A stretch of 64,000 nt of DNA from Gnetum montanum. Lineage: Eukaryota > Streptophyta > Gnetopsida > Gnetales > Gnetaceae. Positions 43,240 through 55,394 of this stretch are shown in pieces. A program made the position numbers and the translations under genes. The stretch's first letter is position 1, and each line of letters begins with the position of its first letter. The DNA lies in the NCBI GenBank assembly GCA_015680685.1, contig MNCI01002736.1, positions 547,157 to 611,156 of the forward strand, given 5' to 3'. The notes under the pieces were generated by a model. The model was not told where the DNA came from. It made no database searches and saw nothing but the letters and a program-made list of their open reading frames with translations.

Positions 43240-43540
43240 TTCCAAAATGGAGCTCCTATCATCAGTGCGGCCTCTCAAGCACCTATAGCATCATTACCCC
43301 TCAATATTTTACTAGCTTTATGAATGCTTGCCATTGGCGTAGGCTTTTGAGCACCTATAGCATCATCACCCCCACCATTTTTCTAGCTTTTTCAAACACA
43401 TGCAAATTGTTCGGCCTTTGGAGCATTTGCATCATAATCGCCCTTAGGCATTTTGCTAACTGTCCAAACAATTGCCATCAACATAGCTTTTGGAGCATTT
43501 GCAACATTATCACCCTTGACATTTTATTTACCTTGCATGT
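43240..43540 (+). repeat. Tandem array 3 (about 80-bp units, ~4 copies)
   Basis: The repeated core is TTTTGGAGCATTTGCA or TTTGAGCACCTATAGCATCA, followed by tcacccttgacattttnctagc. Four diverged units run into each other. Confidence 0.65.
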
Positions 43541-44189
43541 TTTGTGGTTTTCTTGTCTTCTCAGAGTTGTGTTTGTAGGATGAATCCCCTAGATAGTCAT
43601 GTAGAGGTGCACCTCATCATAGTAGCAAGTCACCACATCACTTTGATGTGCATGATTGGACTAGTTGAGCCTCTCAAGAATGCACATCCCTATTATCTCA
43701 TTATGGCCTACACCCATCCCTATGCCTCCATACTTTTGCATTCCCCCACATAGTCAAGACTGTAAGCCCTTGTGATCACATGGCATCCTCTGTGAGCCAA
43801 ACTGTAAAACCCAAGGTGGACATAACAAAAGTACATAAATCACACAAACCAAAGCACATAACCCAAAGATGGTTCACCACACAACAAAAAGCAAAAAACA
43901 AAAGTATGAAAGAAAAAAATAAAAAAATGAGTAAAGGGAAACAACCATGTCTCCAAGCAAATCAGCAGAGCTGCAATTTCATAGTCGGTCAGGCCCTAAA
44001 TCCACCTTGGATCTCTTATGAGAACTCCAATGAGAGGTCAACTTTTCTTGGAGGCAAACCACTTTGGTGCCATGGTTGCCATCAGTCGTGCTAACTTTGC
44101 ATCTTACACCATGGTTCCGTATTTGCATTTCATCTCCCCTATTATCCCTTAGCACATTACCTACATTATTTACTCCCAGCATACCACTA
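43541..44189 (+). other. Region between arrays and 3' LTR
   Basis: One basic ORF (43780-44094, MASSVSQTVKPKVDITKVHK, Lys-rich) is open but unrecognised. A purine-rich run at 43905-43945 could be a displaced polypurine tract. No clean PPT lies next to the LTR. Confidence 0.35.
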
Positions 44190-45883
44190 TCCATAGCACT
44201 CTTAAGAATAATAGCTTCTTGATTGCAAATTTGTCTAAGTGTCAACATGAGCTAAATTATTTCTAAGTGTTAGGACTATGCTCTTGACTACCCCAAAGTG
44301 TAGTTAGATAATGGAGAGTGTAGTCGGCTCCAAAGATTGATTTTTCACAATTTTGCCTAAGTGTTAGCATGAAGCAAGAAGCTACAAAATTTTCTAAGTG
44401 TTGGGACTATGCTCTCCACTACACTAGAGCGTAGTTAGCTCAGTAGAGAGCACAGTCAACACCAAAGGCTAGTTTTGCTAGATTTTTCTGAGTGTCAAGC
44501 CAACAGTTGCATATTTTTCTAAGTGCCAAGACTACACTGTCCACTACATTGGAGCGTAGTCAAGCATAGTTGGCATGGAAGAAATAGCTTGGGCAAAAAT
44601 TTTCTAAGTGTTGAGACTATGCTCTTTACCAGACTAAATCATAGTCAACTAAAAGCTAAATTTTGTAAAAAAACTTCGAGTGCTAGGACCATGCTCGATC
44701 CTAGTTGGGAGCATAGTCAGCCTCCCATGGAGAGTGTAGTTAACGCACATCCACTTTTCTACAAAATTTTTCTAAGTGTTAGACTACGCTCTCCCCTAAT
44801 CTAGAGCATAGTCAAGCACAGTCATGCATAATAGCCTCCAAAGACCTTCACAACGTAGCACTAGCACTCACCTCAGCTCTGACACATCTCTAGCGAGCAT
44901 AGTTAGCAAAAATGCATCTTTGTTGTACCTCCTTTTATCCTAAAATTATAACTACACTCGACACCACTTTCAACAGTGGACAACATAGTCTCTAAAGTTG
45001 TATTTTTTTCCATTTTTCTAGGTACATTGCAATCCTATTCCACTTACAAACATGTAGTCGGTAGCGTAGTCATAGTCTGGAAATCTCACAAAGGTCATTG
45101 GAGCACACCAAAGCATAACACTACTTGCTTCAATGAAGAGCGTAGTTAGGTGTAGCATAGTCCTAACCATCCCACTGCCATGTGGTAACTGATCTACATT
45201 CCATGAGAACCCTAGGCCTATAAATACCCCAACCCTCTACGTTTTAGGGGTTGGCAAATTTGAAGGTTGCCATTATTGGCATTTGGCATTTTTAAGAGCA
45301 CATTTGACATTTTGACAAGCTAAGGCATTCACACACCACCATAGCTCACCCAGGATACCATAGACCACTGCAATTCACTGCACACCATGGTGGCCAACCT
45401 AGTAGGCATAGACACCATGGTGGATGTTAGTTTTTATAGCCTAGACACCACAAGACTGTGACTACACTTGCTATACACTACACACCTACTCACCACTTCT
45501 AAGGTTAACTATGCTCAACCTCATTTGGTGTGGTACCACTTTCTCTCTCGCTCTCTCCCCTTTGCATTTTTCAATATTTTTTTACTCACATTTTGGCATT
45601 TTACTTGTATTTTTGTTTGTTTTGACATACCACTATGTATTGACACCTTCATTTTGCACTAAAAACCTTGACTACGCTCACCTACATTGACACCATGAGC
45701 ACCATGCTTGACACTTAGCATTGTTTGGCATTACATTCCATAAGTCCCTATTTGATCAACAAGACCATTTTGAGCACCTCGTCTTCACCTGTAGCAGGCC
45801 CTCACATAGACATAGGGTTAAAGCTATGCACTTGCAAACCTTTTAAGATTCCATTCCAACTGCCAACATTTTTGATTGCTACA
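44190..45883 (+). repeat. 3' LTR of the 17.7-kb element
   Basis: Colinear with 28192-29880 from about 44218 on, with many transitions. The first ~30 bases no longer match, so the exact start is uncertain. It ends GATTGCTACA at 45883, followed by CCATA. TATA box at 45219-45226. Confidence 0.8.
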
Positions 45884-46012
45884 CCATAGATAGACAATGT
45901 TGGTATGCTAGTAACTGAGTCATGTTTGAGACCATTATCTTCCCACATAAAGCTAGTGAAGGATAAGTGTATGGTTTAGTACACTTTGAGGCATATGATA
46001 GTTAAATGTAAA
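45884..46012 (-). repeat. LTR of the pol-less element, right part after the insertion
   Basis: Continues 28158: gatagacaatgttggtatgctag matches 18500-18620. The LTR stops matching after about 46012, so this copy is truncated. Confidence 0.6.
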
Positions 46013-46053
46013 TCATGCCTTTGTTCCAAAAAACATACAATTACCTTGGTTAG

Positions 46054-46907
46054 TGATGAATCATGTTTTGATACACTCTGATATCAGATACTCGATATCA
46101 AAGCCAGGACATTAGATACCTGATGTTGAAGCCTAGGAAGCGATGTTAGATATCCAATATCACAAGATGTACATCAACCTATAAATATAGCACTTAGGCT
46201 CATGATTTTGAGATATTTTTCATGAATTTTTGTCATAGAGTAGCGAAATACTTGCAGTTTGTGTTCTCCAGAGCTAGAACATTTTTTGAGTGCCTGCAGC
46301 ATGAGTCTAAGTGGGTATGGATATTTGTTCGAACATTGATGTACCTGAGCATAGAAATTTGATGAGAATAGAAAGGAACCCTTTTATAATCCTTACAACA
46401 TTGAGAATAGATTAATGTTTTCTTTAACACACTTTACTTTCATGCATTTAAATTAAGCAATTAATTTCTAGTTATTAATGAACACAAGCATGATCACTTC
46501 GAGTATACATATAGTGCTTGGTAACCCAGCAATGCTTAACATTTGGTAACCCAACAACACTATATGTGTTCAGGATATGTCTAGGAAAGTGGGATGAGTA
46601 CTTGTGTTAGGCTAGCTAGGTAGTGAATGAGTTAGATTTTAAATTACTCTACCTTTCATTCTTGTTGTAGGTGACTAAACTTATAAAACATAAAATGAAA
46701 AAAATCATGTACCTCAATTACACTTAAAGTATATCCTTGAGCTTCACAATTGTAGTTGGGAAGACAACAAACATTCTCAATGCTTATTTAACTTTCTAAA
46801 GGAACTAGTATACTAGAGAACTATAGGTCCATGGAATTTGACCAGATTGCATGTAAATGCCTTAGTGATTCATATGGTTGGATGTAGGGGTACCTCACTA
46901 CTCATCA
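46054..46907 (+). repeat. 5' LTR of the 9.3-kb element
   Basis: 854 bp, TGATGAATCA to CTCATCA. TATAAATA at 46180-46187. Upstream of it are repeated GATATC-type motifs. The core GCTTGGTAACCCAGCAATG is shared with the other LTRs in the window. Confidence 0.85.
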
Positions 46908-46908
46908 T

Positions 46909-46926
46909 TGGCACCATTGCTAGGAA
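46909..46926 (+). other. Primer binding site, tRNA-Asp type, decayed
   Basis: TGGCACCATTGCTAGGAA follows the 5' LTR. It matches the plant PBS TGGCGCCGTTGCCGGGGA except where each CG has become CA, or CCGG has become CTAG, plus one G to A near the end. Confidence 0.75.
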
Positions 46927-47065
46927 CCTTTTAGCTATTTCGTGTGCTATCTAAGATTTAGTAAAATGATTCAAATCATTGGAATGAACCTTAAATTTAT
47001 ACCATATTTTACAATTACTACAAAAAAATTTAAAAGCATACTACATTTTTATCATCTAATTGAAA

Positions 47066-48960
47066 ATGTCTTCTTCTCATAGAAGTGCTTCTCCACCCAA
47101 GTTTGATGGAGCTCATTAGCTAGTGCCTCAATAATCTCAAATGTTATATGCTCATCTTGATGAGTATGTATCTCATTTCACCTTCATTCTACATTAGGAT
47201 GAACAGTTGCAATGGCATGACATGGAGGGTAACATTATGTTACCACCCAATCAATCCATTTCTGCAATGCTCCAACAAATGCTTATACAATGGGATCTCT
47301 AGGAACTTTATGTTGAGTATGTTGTGCAAGATAGTGATGCTAAGGATTATCATCCCACTGAGGCACAACATCTATGGAATTGATAGCTAGAAGAACATCA
47401 TGAATTTGTGAAGGAAAAAGGATTTAATAATTCCTCATTCCTGCTATACAAAAAATATGGTGGGGAACCCTTCTTTGGGGCTTTCTAATTTAGTGAAATT
47501 TCTCTCTTTGACTTTGGTGAAGCAGGTCAAATTCAAAACCTACGGTCCACAATTCACAATCTTGGTTCTAGTAAAAATGGATCTAATAACAAAGAAGGAT
47601 CCAATGAGACGAGTCAAGGTAGGAATGTAGATAAGAAACAAGATCATGATCATGGTTAGGATAGCCAAAGAGGGGGTAGCAAGCATCGTGATGGTGCTAG
47701 TTCTCCTTCCTCTTCACCTTCATCATCATCTTCTTTTTCTTCTATCTCTGATTGTAACCACAATAGGCAAGACCACGATGGAGATGACCAAAATAACCAA
47801 CAGGACCGAAATGATTGAAGGAACCATTGAGAAACACAAGATCAAGGGTGTGGACATTCAAGAGAGACACATCACTATGAATGAAGGGGTAGTAGAGGGC
47901 ATCGTAGGCACCATGATCATGGCCTCGATGAGCCTTTTCTTTTTACCCAAAGTATGCTCAATATTGCAAAGGTAGTACAAATTCCAACAAGGCATGTGCA
48001 GGATAGTTGAATCAAAAGGCTAGACATGAACAATATTCTTAGGTTCAAAGGGGGATATAACTCTGATTCATAGAATCATCTCCAAGCTTTTCAAGATACA
48101 TGTGCCTTGTAGAACATATAGAATGAGTGGCAAAAACTTAAGTTGTTCTCAAGGACGGTCATCAAAGAAGCAGAGAACTGGTACCGGTCCTTAGAGCTGG
48201 AATCTATTAGATGATATAGTACCATGCTTGAATTATTTAATGATAAATATCAAACATACTCTAGAGTGTCCAGCTAAAGAGGGAAAATCCAAGGATGGAA
48301 ACAAGGGACACACGAACCCTTAGATGCCACAATCGACTGATACTATGCCTTAATGCACAAATGTCCTAGCCATGATTATTCTCAACTGGATCAACTTTGC
48401 CATACTGTAGATGGGCTTCGATCAAAAACAAGGAGAACCCTTGGTGTCTATGCCCAAGTATGACTATCAGAATTAAGTACCCGTCAGATACAAATAATAA
48501 TCAAGTAAGTAGCTAAAGAGGATAGTGAGTTAAGAAAAAGAGAAAGTTCAGAAGAATATAATCGTGATCCTTCCATTTATAAGAGAAAAGTTCGATTGTG
48601 TGATGGTGAGGAAGAATCCATACCTAATGAGGTGGTGAATAAGAAAACCTTTTCACTCCAAAAGTTTTAATCTAAAATTATAGCCAAGGTTGATCAGTTA
48701 TGGGACTTTATGGATAGTAGATTTTAAGCTATCCTAAAAATTGCTAAGGTGTCTAAAGAATAAGGTAGTAATTGTGAGCTCAGGAAGTGCAAGAAAGTTG
48801 AATGTGCCTATCAAAAAGGTAAGGGCAGAATTGCTATAATAGAAGAAGCTATGGGAAGTGAATCAAATGATGATGGTGGATGTGATGTCTACCAGTATGA
48901 ACATCCTAAGGGATGTTACCCCATCGTGTCACACTTATAGGAGTCTGGGGTGTATGCTTT
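47066..48960 (+). pseudogene. gag of the 9.3-kb element
   Basis: ATG at 47066 opens MSSSHRSASPPKFDGAH, and the frame can be followed about 165 codons with TAG or TAA only where Gln is plausible. The capsid-like core is at about 48025-48460 (NNILRFKGGYNSDS, KLKLFSRTVIKEAENWYRSL, LELFNDKYQTYSRV, HTVDGLRSKTRRTLGVYAQ). The zinc-knuckle-like motif near 48880-48912 reads CDVYQYEHPKGC, its second Cys lost to Tyr. Confidence 0.75.
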
Positions 48961-49269
48961 GGATCCATGACTAACACAAAGGCAAACATCCAGAAGATTA
49001 TCTTATCCTTAAGGTAATTTTAGGTAGTTCTACTAGCAACAACTGTATTAACCAAGTGAAACTCCACTGCAACCATATGAGCAATATCAATAGTGGTAGC
49101 AACCATGGTCATGGGTGATGGCATCACCAAGGTAGCAATATCTTATAGACAACCTAATTCATATGGGTACTACATTTAGCAACTCCTATCTCCATGTGAC
49201 TCTTTCAGTCACATTTCTACTTTCCAATTTCACTACCACCCTTCTAATTATTATCGAACTCATTCTCCA

Positions 49270-49560
49270 CATGTAAGAAGACATTGTAGAAGACTGGTAG
49301 AAGAAATTATGATCACTGTCTGTGAGTGGTCTTATTCTATTGATTTCCTAGTGATCAAGGTGGAGAACTGTAAAGAGGATTTCCCAATCATCATGGGAAG
49401 GGCATGGATTAGCACCATTGATGCAAGAATGGGAATTAGAGATATTTCCTTGGAAATATCCAAAGAAAATGCATTCAAGAAGATTGAGAAGAAGTGAGTT
49501 TCATGCATCATGACTAGTGATACAGGGTGTAATTATTTGCAAAAACTCTAGGCTGTGAAA
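49270..49560 (+). pseudogene. Aspartic protease C-terminal half
   Basis: YSIDFLVIKVENCKEDFPII then MGRAWISTIDARMGIRDISL. This is the strand pair and GR-type loop of the Athila-like protease. The catalytic segment, visible in the sibling at 63.7 kb as LLNLGSGVNLIS, is not readable here. Confidence 0.7.
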
Positions 49561-49859
49561 TGGGCATCTATCTCTACATGCAAGTAATGTTTACCAGAAG
49601 CAAAAATTCAAAGGTGTTTGTGCATAGCAACCAAAAAATAGGAGGGCACCCAGTGGCTGACCACCATTTATGAGAGCAACATGCTTTGCATGGAATTGAC
49701 TAAGAGCCTAACATGCACATATGTTACAGGCATGGATGAACTAGAGTAAGTTCATCACCAACTCTTTGATGCTGCAAATGATAATACTTATTGGGGAGAG
49801 TTGGAAATTCCTAAAAATTTTAAGCAAGAGCCCCTTGAACTAAAAATTCTACTGAGTGA

Positions 49860-50580
49860 AATGGAATATGTGTTTTTTAAAAATGGGAAGTTGGTCTACT
49901 CATGATTGTACCAAATAAGGATTGCAAGTGGTGGGTCTGCATCGATTTTCAACTATTGAATATGGCAACATTCAAGGATAATTTTCCATTTCCATTTGTT
50001 GATCAGGTGTTAGCCACAATATCTGGGCATTGCTACTACTATTTTCTAGATGGTTATAGTGGTTATAACCAAATTCAAATTACACCATAGGACTAGGTGA
50101 AGACAACATTCATGAGTCATTGGGGGACTTTTGCATATCACAAGATGCCATTTGGTCTATGCAATCCTCCTGCTACATTCCAACGTCTAGTTCTGAGCAT
50201 TTTTCAATAGCAAATCGAAAGTTATGTGAAAGTCTTTATAAATGACTTCTCCACTTATGGAGCTACATTTGAGCAAGCCCTGCACCACCCTCAGTAAGTG
50301 CTACAATGATGTGTTGAAACCAACTTGCAACTCAATTGGAAAAAAAGTCACCTAATGTTCCAGGAAGGCATTGTATTGGGGCATAGAATATCACAAGTAG
50401 GAATTGAGATAGACCATGAGAAAATAAGGGTTATCTAAGGAATATCTCGCCAACTCAAAACTATCAAAGATGTTTTATCATTCCTTGGACATATTGGCTA
50501 CTACTGACAATTCATAGAGAATTTCTCTAAGATTGCAAAGTTGTTGGTGGAGTTAACAAAGAAAGATGCTTCATTGTCTA
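49860..50580 (+). pseudogene. Reverse transcriptase
   Basis: WVCIDFQLLNMATFKDNFPF, FLDGYSGYNQIQI, KMPFGLCNPPATFQRL and SHLMFQEGIVLGHRIS follow the Ty3 RT blocks in order. The catalytic F/Y-x-D-D box reads VFINDFSTYG, so the first Asp is Asn. The FLGHIGYY stretch before RNase H has TGA where Arg is expected. Confidence 0.85.
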
Positions 50581-51060
50581 GACCATCAAATGTGAAAAAG
50601 CATTCTAACAATTGAAAGAGAAACTTGTAGAAACTTCAATTCTACATGCACCTAATTGGTCTAAACCATTTCATGTTATGATGGATGCATCAAATTATGT
50701 CATGGAAGTCATGCCTATGTAGATGGATGATAAGAAACATCCATACTACATCCACTATGCCAAATGAAGCGTTGTGGATGCACAACTGAACTACACCACT
50801 ACAGAAAAAGAATTGATGATAGTGGTGTTTACTCTAAATAAGTATAGGCATTATGTGCTTGGATAAAAGGTGTTTGTGCACATGGATCACAATGCCATCT
50901 ACTTTTTGATGAACAAGCCAATGGTAAGCCCCTGTTTCATATGGTGGCTAGTGATCTTGTAGGAAATTTGATCTTACGATGGCAGATTGAAAGGGCACTG
51001 AGAATGTGGTCGCTAATCACTTGTCTCGATTGCAATGGGATAACAAAGAGGAAGAGAAGC
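50581..51060 (+). pseudogene. RNase H domain
   Basis: FHVMMDASNYV, TTEKELMIVVFTLNKYRHYV and VFVHMDHNAIYFLMNK give the Asp, Glu and Asp positions of Ty3 RNase H. It is broken by TAG codons and a frameshift. Confidence 0.75.
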
Positions 51061-51099
51061 CACTATTTGATATGTTTCTTGATGAACTCCTCTTTGCTA

Positions 51100-52420
51100 G
51101 GGCTATAACTAAATAATTGTCCAATAAGCCTACATGGTATGATGGAATTCTCACCTATCTTCTCACCCAAGAGATGCCACAAGGGTTGGCCCACTAAAAG
51201 AAACAATATTTTCCTCACTAGGTAAAACACTAAATGGAGATCAACGGACACCTCTACAAGGTGTGCATCGATGGCCTGGCTCATTAATGTATCCCTGATG
51301 CTGATCAACTGCACATTCTTCAAGATGCTCATGAAGGTTCTTATGAAGGACACTATGCTAGGAGATGCACGACCATTAAAATCCTGATGGCAGGATACTA
51401 TTGGCTAACAATCTTCAAGGATGCTTACCATTATGTTCACTCTTGTCAACAATGTGAACAAGATGATGGAATGATTGCTCAAATGGAGGAACCTCAATAA
51501 TGGATTCAACCACTAGAATCCTTCAACATCTGAGGCATTGATTTCATGGGTTCCATCATGTCCATGTCAAATGGAAAGACATACATCATAGTCACCGTTG
51601 ATTATTGTACAAAATGAGAAGAAGCAGCAACCACCATTGATTGATTGTACATCTACTATTGCTCAATTTGTACAACAAAATGTTGTAAATATATTTGGTG
51701 TGCCACATGCATTAATTTCTGATAATGAAACTCACTTTACATGAATTACTTATTAAAAGCTCATTTAATGCTTGGAGGTTGAACATAAAATCACAACACC
51801 CTACCACCCCCAAGCTAATGGTCAAGTTGAGGTTACCAATAGGAAAATCATAAGGATTATAATGACGACTGTTAGTAAATATAGGAAAGACTGGAGCAAA
51901 AAACTCACCGATGCCCTTTGGGCCTACCACTTAACATGGAAACTTCCTACAGGCTATTCTCCCTATGAGCTTGTGTACAAAAAATTACTAACACTTCCTA
52001 TTCAATTCAAGCTTCATACACTTTCAACTGCCTATGATCTCGACCTTGACTTGAGTCTAGCTCAAAAAGAAAGACTAATAAATCTCAACCTACTAGACAA
52101 AAATCAATTGGTGGCCCTATCATTTAACAAGTTGCACAAGGCCTACAACAAAAAGTTGCATGGCCTTAAAATCAGAAAAGTCAAATTTCAACTAAGAGAT
52201 AAGGTTCTCTACTAGAATCCCACACATGTACCTCAACAAGATAAGCTCCAAACATTGTGGGAAGTTCCTTACATCATTTACAAAACTTTTTCTTCTAGGG
52301 CCATGATGATCTACAAACCTGAGAGCCTAGACAAGAAAAAACTGGTCAACATACAACAAATCAAACCTTTCCACAAGCATAAGCCAACTAATACAACAAA
52401 CATCTCATTGGATGGATAAC
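51100..52420 (+). pseudogene. Integrase
   Basis: The zinc-binding N-terminus (HEGSYEGHYARRC...HSCQQCEQ) is at about 51325-51465. The core starts GIDFMGSI (catalytic Asp) near 51535 and has SDNETHFT (second Asp) near 51720. The ORF at 51772-52215 carries TTPYHPQANGQVEVTNRKI with the catalytic Glu, and the C-terminal part continues to about 52420. There are two or more frameshifts; the last 147 residues are open. Confidence 0.85.
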
Positions 52421-52489
52421 CACGCTTCATATTTTGGGTCTCCTCCTTTCAACTTAATCATGGGAAAGATGGCCATCCATGCTAACCAT

Positions 52490-52690
52490 ATAACTGGCTC
52501 CTCAGTTTTTCATCTTTTTATTTTTCACATTTTTTATTTTACATCTTTTTGATTTCATGTTATTAATCTTTTCTAATTTTTGTTTTACACCATCATTAGT
52601 ACATTTGCTATTTCTTGAATATTTTACACTTTCTTTTATATTTTACCTTATTTTGGTGTGATTTTCTAACTTTTTGTTAATAAGTGTCAG
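52490..52690 (+). other. T/C-rich tract after integrase
   Basis: Runs of TTTTTATTTTTCAC type for about 200 bases. The inverted sibling has the complementary A-rich tract at 59930-60120, and the pol-less copies at 24290-24545 and 56290-56440. Confidence 0.6.
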
Positions 52691-53070
52691 GTACAGTGGT
52701 AATGCATTGCTTGATGGTGTATGTACTATTTTGTTATTTGATTAATGATGTCTATATTTTGTCTTTGAATTTTGTTACAAATGATTAGGACATGGTTTCT
52801 TTTTCATGCAACAGGTAGTGAGTTCACAACATCCACCCATCCACAAACTTTATGGTTTTCCTTGTTCTAGAAACATGAAGTTTCTTTTTCATTAACAAAA
52901 CCTTAATAAATTTGTGACTTTGATAGTTTCTAAAATTTAAAGGATTCAAAGGTTTGAACAAGGTGTGACTTCAAGGGGATTCAATATTCTTTGTGCCTTT
53001 CTATTTTCCTATGTGCATGTGTGTTTTCATGGATTTCTTACCATTTCATGATGAATAATAAAAGGAAATT

Positions 53071-53309
53071 GAATATGTCTTTACATGGTGTGGTTCGCAT
53101 CAAAAAAATATGAAAATTCAAAGCACACCCCTTAGAAATAATAAATGAATACATCTTTGCATGGTGTGGTTTCCATTTTAGAAAAAAAAATGATGGGAAT
53201 TCCAAGCACACCCATTAGATACAATAAATGAATATGTCTTTGCATGATGTGGTTCACATTTCAAAAAACATGATGGAAATTCAAAGCACATCCCTTAGAC
53301 AAAATAAAT
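53071..53309 (+). repeat. Three tandem units of about 80 bp in the 3' noncoding region
   Basis: Units at 53071-53146, 53147-53229 and 53230-53309 each start GAATAYRTCTTTRCATG, contain TGTGGTT and end with an AATAAAT. The sibling at 59400-59510 has a single copy (inverted). Confidence 0.8.
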
Positions 53310-54518
53310 GGGATACAAACACTAGTTATAGGACTAGAAAGACATGTTACCCATGCTTGAAGGTCCCCTCTAATTAAGGCCCTTCCTCACTTCCTACTTC
53401 TCTTTTCTTCTCTAATAAGAAATGATCCTTGTTTTGTGGGAGCACTCTTGTGTCTTAGGGAGATGGACTGGTCTTAGAATGGTAATGTGAAGTCACTAAA
53501 CAAGGTTTGTTTTGGTTTAGACTAATGATGGATCCTATCAAGTCATTCAACTATAAAATTCATAAGGGACTTTATGTGACCTTAATTAAGAACTCCATTC
53601 CACACTCTCTCATCCACCTATGCTTTCCATGTCTCACCTCATTGTCGATTTCATGTTCTTGCTCAATGTCTTGAATTGATGTGTTGAAATTCTTAGGTAG
53701 TTTCTTCTAGGATTTTGTACTTAATCTTTTGTAACCATTAATCATCCATGAAGCCCACAAACTCTTTAGTCTGAAGTTATGCAAGGGCATAAAAGGCCTT
53801 TGCCTACTTTGGGGAGGATCCACTTGCATAACTTTTGGTTGGGTTAGTTAAGTTCTTTATCTTTAGACACTCTTACAATCAAATCCTTTTGTTTACCTCA
53901 TCAATGACATCCAATTGTGAACATCTTCACAACATTTTTCAGTGAACTTTCCTTTTTATTATTGTGAATTTTTACATCCTCTTCAAATATTTTCTTATGT
54001 AGAAATTTTTCAAATTTAATGGACTACTTATCTCTGTTACCCTATCTGTTAGCCTTCTTGCTAACACTCCTAAAGGAATCAATCTACCAAAATCACAACC
54101 TAGCTGAGTGTAACCATTGATGAGACAAGGCATTTAACAGCTATGTGTTACACATTGCATACTAATTTATGATTCTATTATGATTGTAGTAGGAAGCATG
54201 GACTAGAAGTGGGACTATCTTCACCAAGGATGATGTGGTACTACCACATGATGAGGACCATTCATGATCATTGGCTCTTCTCTCTCACTCTTTAGCTACC
54301 AAGAGGGGTGGATGTCAATTCTATTTAGGGTGTTCCCTTCTCTTATTATGAACACCTAATTTTGCAAAAGATTGTAACTCCATACACTTGGGCACTTAGA
54401 GTTTGTTTGTTCCATCAGAGTCAGTTTGTATGTTAGTTAATAATCCCATACCTTCCTAATATTTTGTAAGGAACTTATTCCTCCTCTTCTTCATTCAAGG
54501 ATCAGTTTTCATTCAGTC

Positions 54519-54528
54519 ACGGGGGTAT
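54519..54528 (+). other. Polypurine tract
   Basis: CACGGGGGTA directly before TGATGAG of the 3' LTR. The sibling has TGGGGGTA at the same place on minus. Confidence 0.7.
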
Positions 54529-55394
54529 GATGAGTCATGTTATGACATTCTTGGATATCAACTACCTGATATTGGAGCCATGACATCGACTACCTAATGT
54601 CGGAGTCCAGAACATGATATCGAATATCCGATATCACAGAGATATGCCAGCCTATAAATATAGTACTTGGACTCACAATTTTGAGATAGTTTTCATTATT
54701 TTTTATCATAGAGTAGTAAAGCTCTTGCATTTTGTGTTCTCTAGAGTTAGAATATTTTCTAAGTGCTCGCAATAGAAGTCTAAGTGTGTACAGATCTTTG
54801 TTCGAACACTGATGTACCTAAGCATAATAGTATCACTAGAATAAAAATGAACTCTTTTGATAATCCTTATAGCATTGAGAATAGATTAATGTTTTGTTTA
54901 ATGCACTTTACTTTCATGCACTTACTTTAGTGCATTTAAATTAAGCAATTAATTTCTAGTTGTTAATGAACACAAGCATGACCACTTCAAGCATACATAT
55001 AGTGCTTGGTAACCTAGCAATGGTTAACATTTGGTAACCGAGTAGCACTGTATGTGTTCAAGATATGTCTAGAAAAATAGTACAGGTACTTGTGTTAGGC
55101 TAGCTAGGTAGTGAATGAGTTAGATCTTAAATTATTCTACCTTTCGTTCTTGTTGTAGGTGACTAAACTTATAAAATAAAAAATAAAAAAAATCATGTAT
55201 CTTAATTACACTTAAACCATACCCTTGAGCTTCACAAGTGTAGTTGGGAAGACAATGAACATTCTCAATGCCCATTTCACTTCCTAGAGGAACTAGTGCA
55301 CTAGAGAACTATAGGTCCACGGAATTTGACCGGATCATATGTGAATGCTTTAGTGATTTGTATAGTGGGGCATAGGGGTACCTCATCACTCAGC
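54529..55394 (+). repeat. 3' LTR of the 9.3-kb element
   Basis: 866 bp, TGATGAGTCA to CTCAGCA, colinear with 46054-46907. TATAAATA at 54653-54660. Confidence 0.85.
54545..54650 (+). promoter_or_regulatory. U3 repeats upstream of the TATA box
   Basis: Three units of about 33 bases (GATATCAACTACCTGATAT, ATCGACTACCTAATGTCGG, GATATCGAATATCCGATATC) stand just before the TATA box. Each is rich in inverted symmetry. The 5' LTR has the same at 46085-46165. They could be enhancer sites. Confidence 0.5.

Larger units (their letters stand above)
28159..45883 (+). mobile_element. 17.7-kb Tat-like Ty3/gypsy element with antisense gene
   Basis: Long direct repeats (about 1.7 kb) lie at 28159-29880 and about 44190-45883. 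Flanking TCATA (28154-28158) and CCATA (45884-45888) form a 5-bp target duplication with one transition. Removing the element joins the two halves of an LTR whose intact relative at 18500 reads ttcgtagatag. Internally, in plus sense, come gag-protease (30441 to about 34070), a tandem array, an antisense multi-exon gene (38430-34813), a noncoding LTR-like block, and a pol that starts only at the end of RT (39935). RNase H, a second RNase H, integrase and two more tandem arrays follow. The second RNase H and the 3' arrays fit the Tat/Ogre lineage. The missing front of RT suggests a chimera or a nested insertion. Confidence 0.8.
46054..55394 (+). mobile_element. Complete but dead Ty3/gypsy (Athila-like) element, 9.3 kb
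   Basis: LTRs lie at 46054-46907 and 54529-55394 (TGATGA...CA). A PBS of tRNA-Asp type (TGGCACCATTGCTAGGAA) follows at 46909 and a PPT (cacgggggta) precedes the 3' LTR. Flanks are GTTAG (46049-46053) and ATTAG (55395-55399), a 5-bp target duplication with one transition. Inside, in plus sense, are gag, protease, RT, RNase H and integrase in Ty3 order. The host sequence joined across it (46053 to 55400) matches 23370-23480 without a break. Stops and frameshifts throughout make it inactive. Confidence 0.9.

Noticed and set aside
43780-44094. Lys-rich 104-codon ORF as a possible nucleic-acid-binding protein
   Set aside because: Composition follows an A-rich tract and no family is recognisable. 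Kept only as a remark within the region before the 3' LTR.
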